Under the pieces are notes generated by a model. It did not search any database. It saw nothing but the letters and a program-made list of their open reading frames with translations, and was not told the DNA's origin. A stretch of DNA of 11,710 nucleotides from Hypholoma sublateritium FD-334 SS-4 (taxonomy: Eukaryota > Basidiomycota > Agaricomycetes > Agaricales > Strophariaceae). Below are positions 10,291 through 11,710 of the stretch, piece after piece; position 1 is the stretch's first letter; every line of letters starts with the position of its first letter. The DNA lies in the NCBI GenBank assembly GCA_000827495.1, contig KN817804.1:1-11710 (forward strand), given 5' to 3'. Position numbers and translations under genes: made by a program.

Positions 10291-10891
10291 GAGCAACTGT
10301 ATGTACCCGGGGTATTGACGAACTCCCGGTGATCAGTTTGTCGAAGAGATAAGCGCCCGTGAGTTGGCGACGTCATTCTCAGCCGGTCAATCTCTACGAC
10401 CTTCAGATTCAGCCTACAAACTCTAAGTTCAAACTTCAGTAGCCCTTGGTTCTCAAGCTCTCCTGATCTGCCAATGAACCGCAGATATGATTATTTTCCC
10501 ATCGCTTTCAGGCGAAGGCGTAGGTTGCCTTTCTTTAGTAACCGGATCTATTTTGAGCGACTCTAGAACAAGAATTCCGCTATGGCTGCAACCCTCAATC
10601 TCAACGCAAATCGGCCTTACCAAACTTATGATATTTACCGTGCGAAGCATATTCACTCCATCGTAGCTGGAAAATTACCTCAATATGCTGGTCGTGGCCG
10701 TCTGCTTTCTCCGGCATCTGTTTCACATGTCAATACGCTGTAGAGGAAAGTGTGTGATGACGAGATTGCAGATGATGCACGCGGCCCGGCGAGGTCTGTG
10801 GCTATACAATCCTTACAAGCATATCATAACGTCAAGTGCGATGGAGCGGATATTTAATCCTGGATGTTCATGGATATCAACACATAAAAAA

Positions 10892-10913
10892 GAGGGGAGC
10901 CTGAAGCTCCCTC
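10892..10913 (+). promoter_or_regulatory. hairpin in the transporter leader or promoter
   Basis: GAGGGGAGC (10892-10900) pairs with GCTCCCTC (10906-10913) around a CTGAA loop, with one bulged G. The left arm contains AGGGG, the core of the yeast stress-response element. It lies about 63-84 bp before the transporter ATG, so it may act as a DNA site or as an mRNA leader stem; both are inferred. Confidence 0.35.
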
Positions 10914-10926
10914 GTTTCCTTCGTTG

Positions 10927-10956
10927 CTTTCACTTTCACTTTCACTTTCACTTTTG
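10927..10956 (+). repeat. hexanucleotide repeat (CTTTCA)4 in a CT-rich leader
   Basis: Four exact CTTTCA units (10927-10950) followed by the related CTTTTG, ending 20 bases before the transporter ATG. Pyrimidine-rich tracts just upstream of the start are common in highly expressed fungal genes; a slippage-prone repeat here could vary in length between strains. Confidence 0.6.
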
Positions 10957-10975
10957 CCTTTGTTCCCTCAAGGAA

Positions 10976-11710
10976 ATGATGGCGGCCGACGGGATCCTTA
11001 CAAGTAGTAGTACGAAAAACGTTCTCCCAGCAACTTTAACCACGCATTCGGTCGAATCATCCGTCACTCAGGTGCAAGGCAACGAAAACCATGTAGCTCC
11101 CGGACACGGAGAATCCGCTCTTCCCGAAGACAAAGTGGAGGAGAGCTTTGAGAATGTAGAAGACGATTGGGAGGACGATCCGGAGAACGCCAGGAATTGG
11201 TCTAGCTTAAAAAAGTGGACCGCAGTTTCCATCGTGCGTGCATACAATTTGAGGGTGTGTCCAACGTCATTCATCTGCTCGTCCCATAGGTCTCAGCCTA
11301 CACTTTTGTGTCGCCTCTTGCCAGCTCGATGATGGCTCCTGGTATTCCTCAGGTCGCTGTGAAATATGGTATCACCAATCCCACCGTCATAGCCCTGACC
11401 CTCAGTATATTCCTGCTATCTTTTGCCATTGGAGTAAGAAGTGAAATACTCGTCCGAATGTGTGCTTGGCTGATCGATACAATTCAAGCCGCTCATCTTG
11501 GCCCCACTGTCGGAAATGTATGGACGGACTTGGGTACGTGGCCGAGTTCGAAAGTAGTATCAATTTCTTAAACGGGTAATTAATTCTCGATTAGGTCCTA
11601 CATATCGCAAACTTCTGCACTTTGGGGTTCAGCTTGGGGTGTGCATTTGCTCCCGATACTGGCACCCTGATTGCTTTTCGATTCCTCTGTGTGTTATCTT
11701 ATTGCGGGCA
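10976..11710 (+). CDS. MFS transporter, DHA1 drug/H+ antiporter type, 3' end outside the window
   Basis: Exons: 10976-11233, 11290-11433, 11489-11533, and 11595 to about 11688, where a further intron (GTGTGT) probably starts; introns are 55-61 nt. The long acidic N-tail ends in DDWEDDPENARNWSSLKKW, the typical pre-membrane signature of fungal DHA1 transporters. Membrane spans 1 and 2 follow (about residues 83-105 and 117-139), then the motif A-like loop APLSEMYGR (140-147) and the start of span 3 (VLHIANFCTLGFSLGCAFAP). This family exports drugs, toxins or polyamines by proton antiport at the plasma membrane; the substrate cannot be told from this part. ATG 10976 is chosen over the upstream open frame because that frame would translate the TTTCAC repeat as a Phe-His run. 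About 180 of a usual 500 or so residues are present. Confidence 0.85.

Larger units (their letters stand above)
9781..10975. other. long intergenic region: glycosyltransferase 3' flank and transporter promoter
   Basis: No gene is supported. An open plus frame at 9767-10114 is Cys/Ser/Pro-rich without a domain and begins inside the end of the glycosyltransferase. Small features: a GTC-type triplet run near 9982-9996, the inverted repeat TTGACG/CGTCAA at 10128-10142, a 10-bp tandem duplication at 10271-10290, a GATATTTAATCC TATA-like site near 10849, and the hairpin and TTTCAC repeats just before the transporter ATG. Confidence 0.45.

Noticed and set aside
10685..10975. 97-residue upstream extension of the transporter frame
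   Set aside because: It translates the CTTTCA repeat as a Phe-His run and has no counterpart in the family; the ATG at 10976 precedes a typical DHA1 N-tail.

Overview
The window looks like nuclear DNA of a basidiomycete fungus, probably an Agaricomycete. The clues are genes broken by many very short GT-AG introns (about 40-66 nt, several with a CTAAT-type branch site close to the acceptor), CT-rich leaders, and protein families common in mushrooms: F-box/LRR-like proteins, a fungal GNAT acetyltransferase, a GT61 glycosyltransferase and a DHA1-type MFS transporter. No rRNA, tRNA, CRISPR array or intact transposon was recognised. All gene models were assembled by eye from open frames, splice signals and remembered family conservation.

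Layout: 1-569 is non-coding and holds the promoter of an F-box-like gene (570-2055, + strand, two exons). A GC-rich, unassigned tract (about 2267-2575) separates it from a second, decayed tandem copy of the same gene (2852-4326, + strand), which carries two frame-breaking deletions and a stop codon. On the minus strand a GNAT N-acetyltransferase runs from about 5378 down to 4539, with its 5' end unresolved. After about 1.1 kb without a convincing gene comes a histone H2A gene (6509-7251, + strand). It becomes complete only when read as seven exons, including an ATG-only first exon and a 10-nt second exon. A six-exon GT61-type Golgi glycosyltransferase follows (7864-9780, + strand, 553 residues). 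About 1.2 kb of non-coding DNA then leads to the first four exons of an MFS drug/H+ antiporter-like transporter (10976 onward, + strand), which runs off the window edge.

The genes do not form an obvious pathway. A conserved housekeeping-type gene (H2A) sits among accessory-type genes (F-box duplicates, GNAT, GT61, MFS). The best leads are the extreme exon structure of the H2A gene and its C-terminus without the SQ motif, the fate of the short intron in the two F-box copies, and the GC-rich block placed between those copies. I see no clear evidence of a wholly new multi-gene system.
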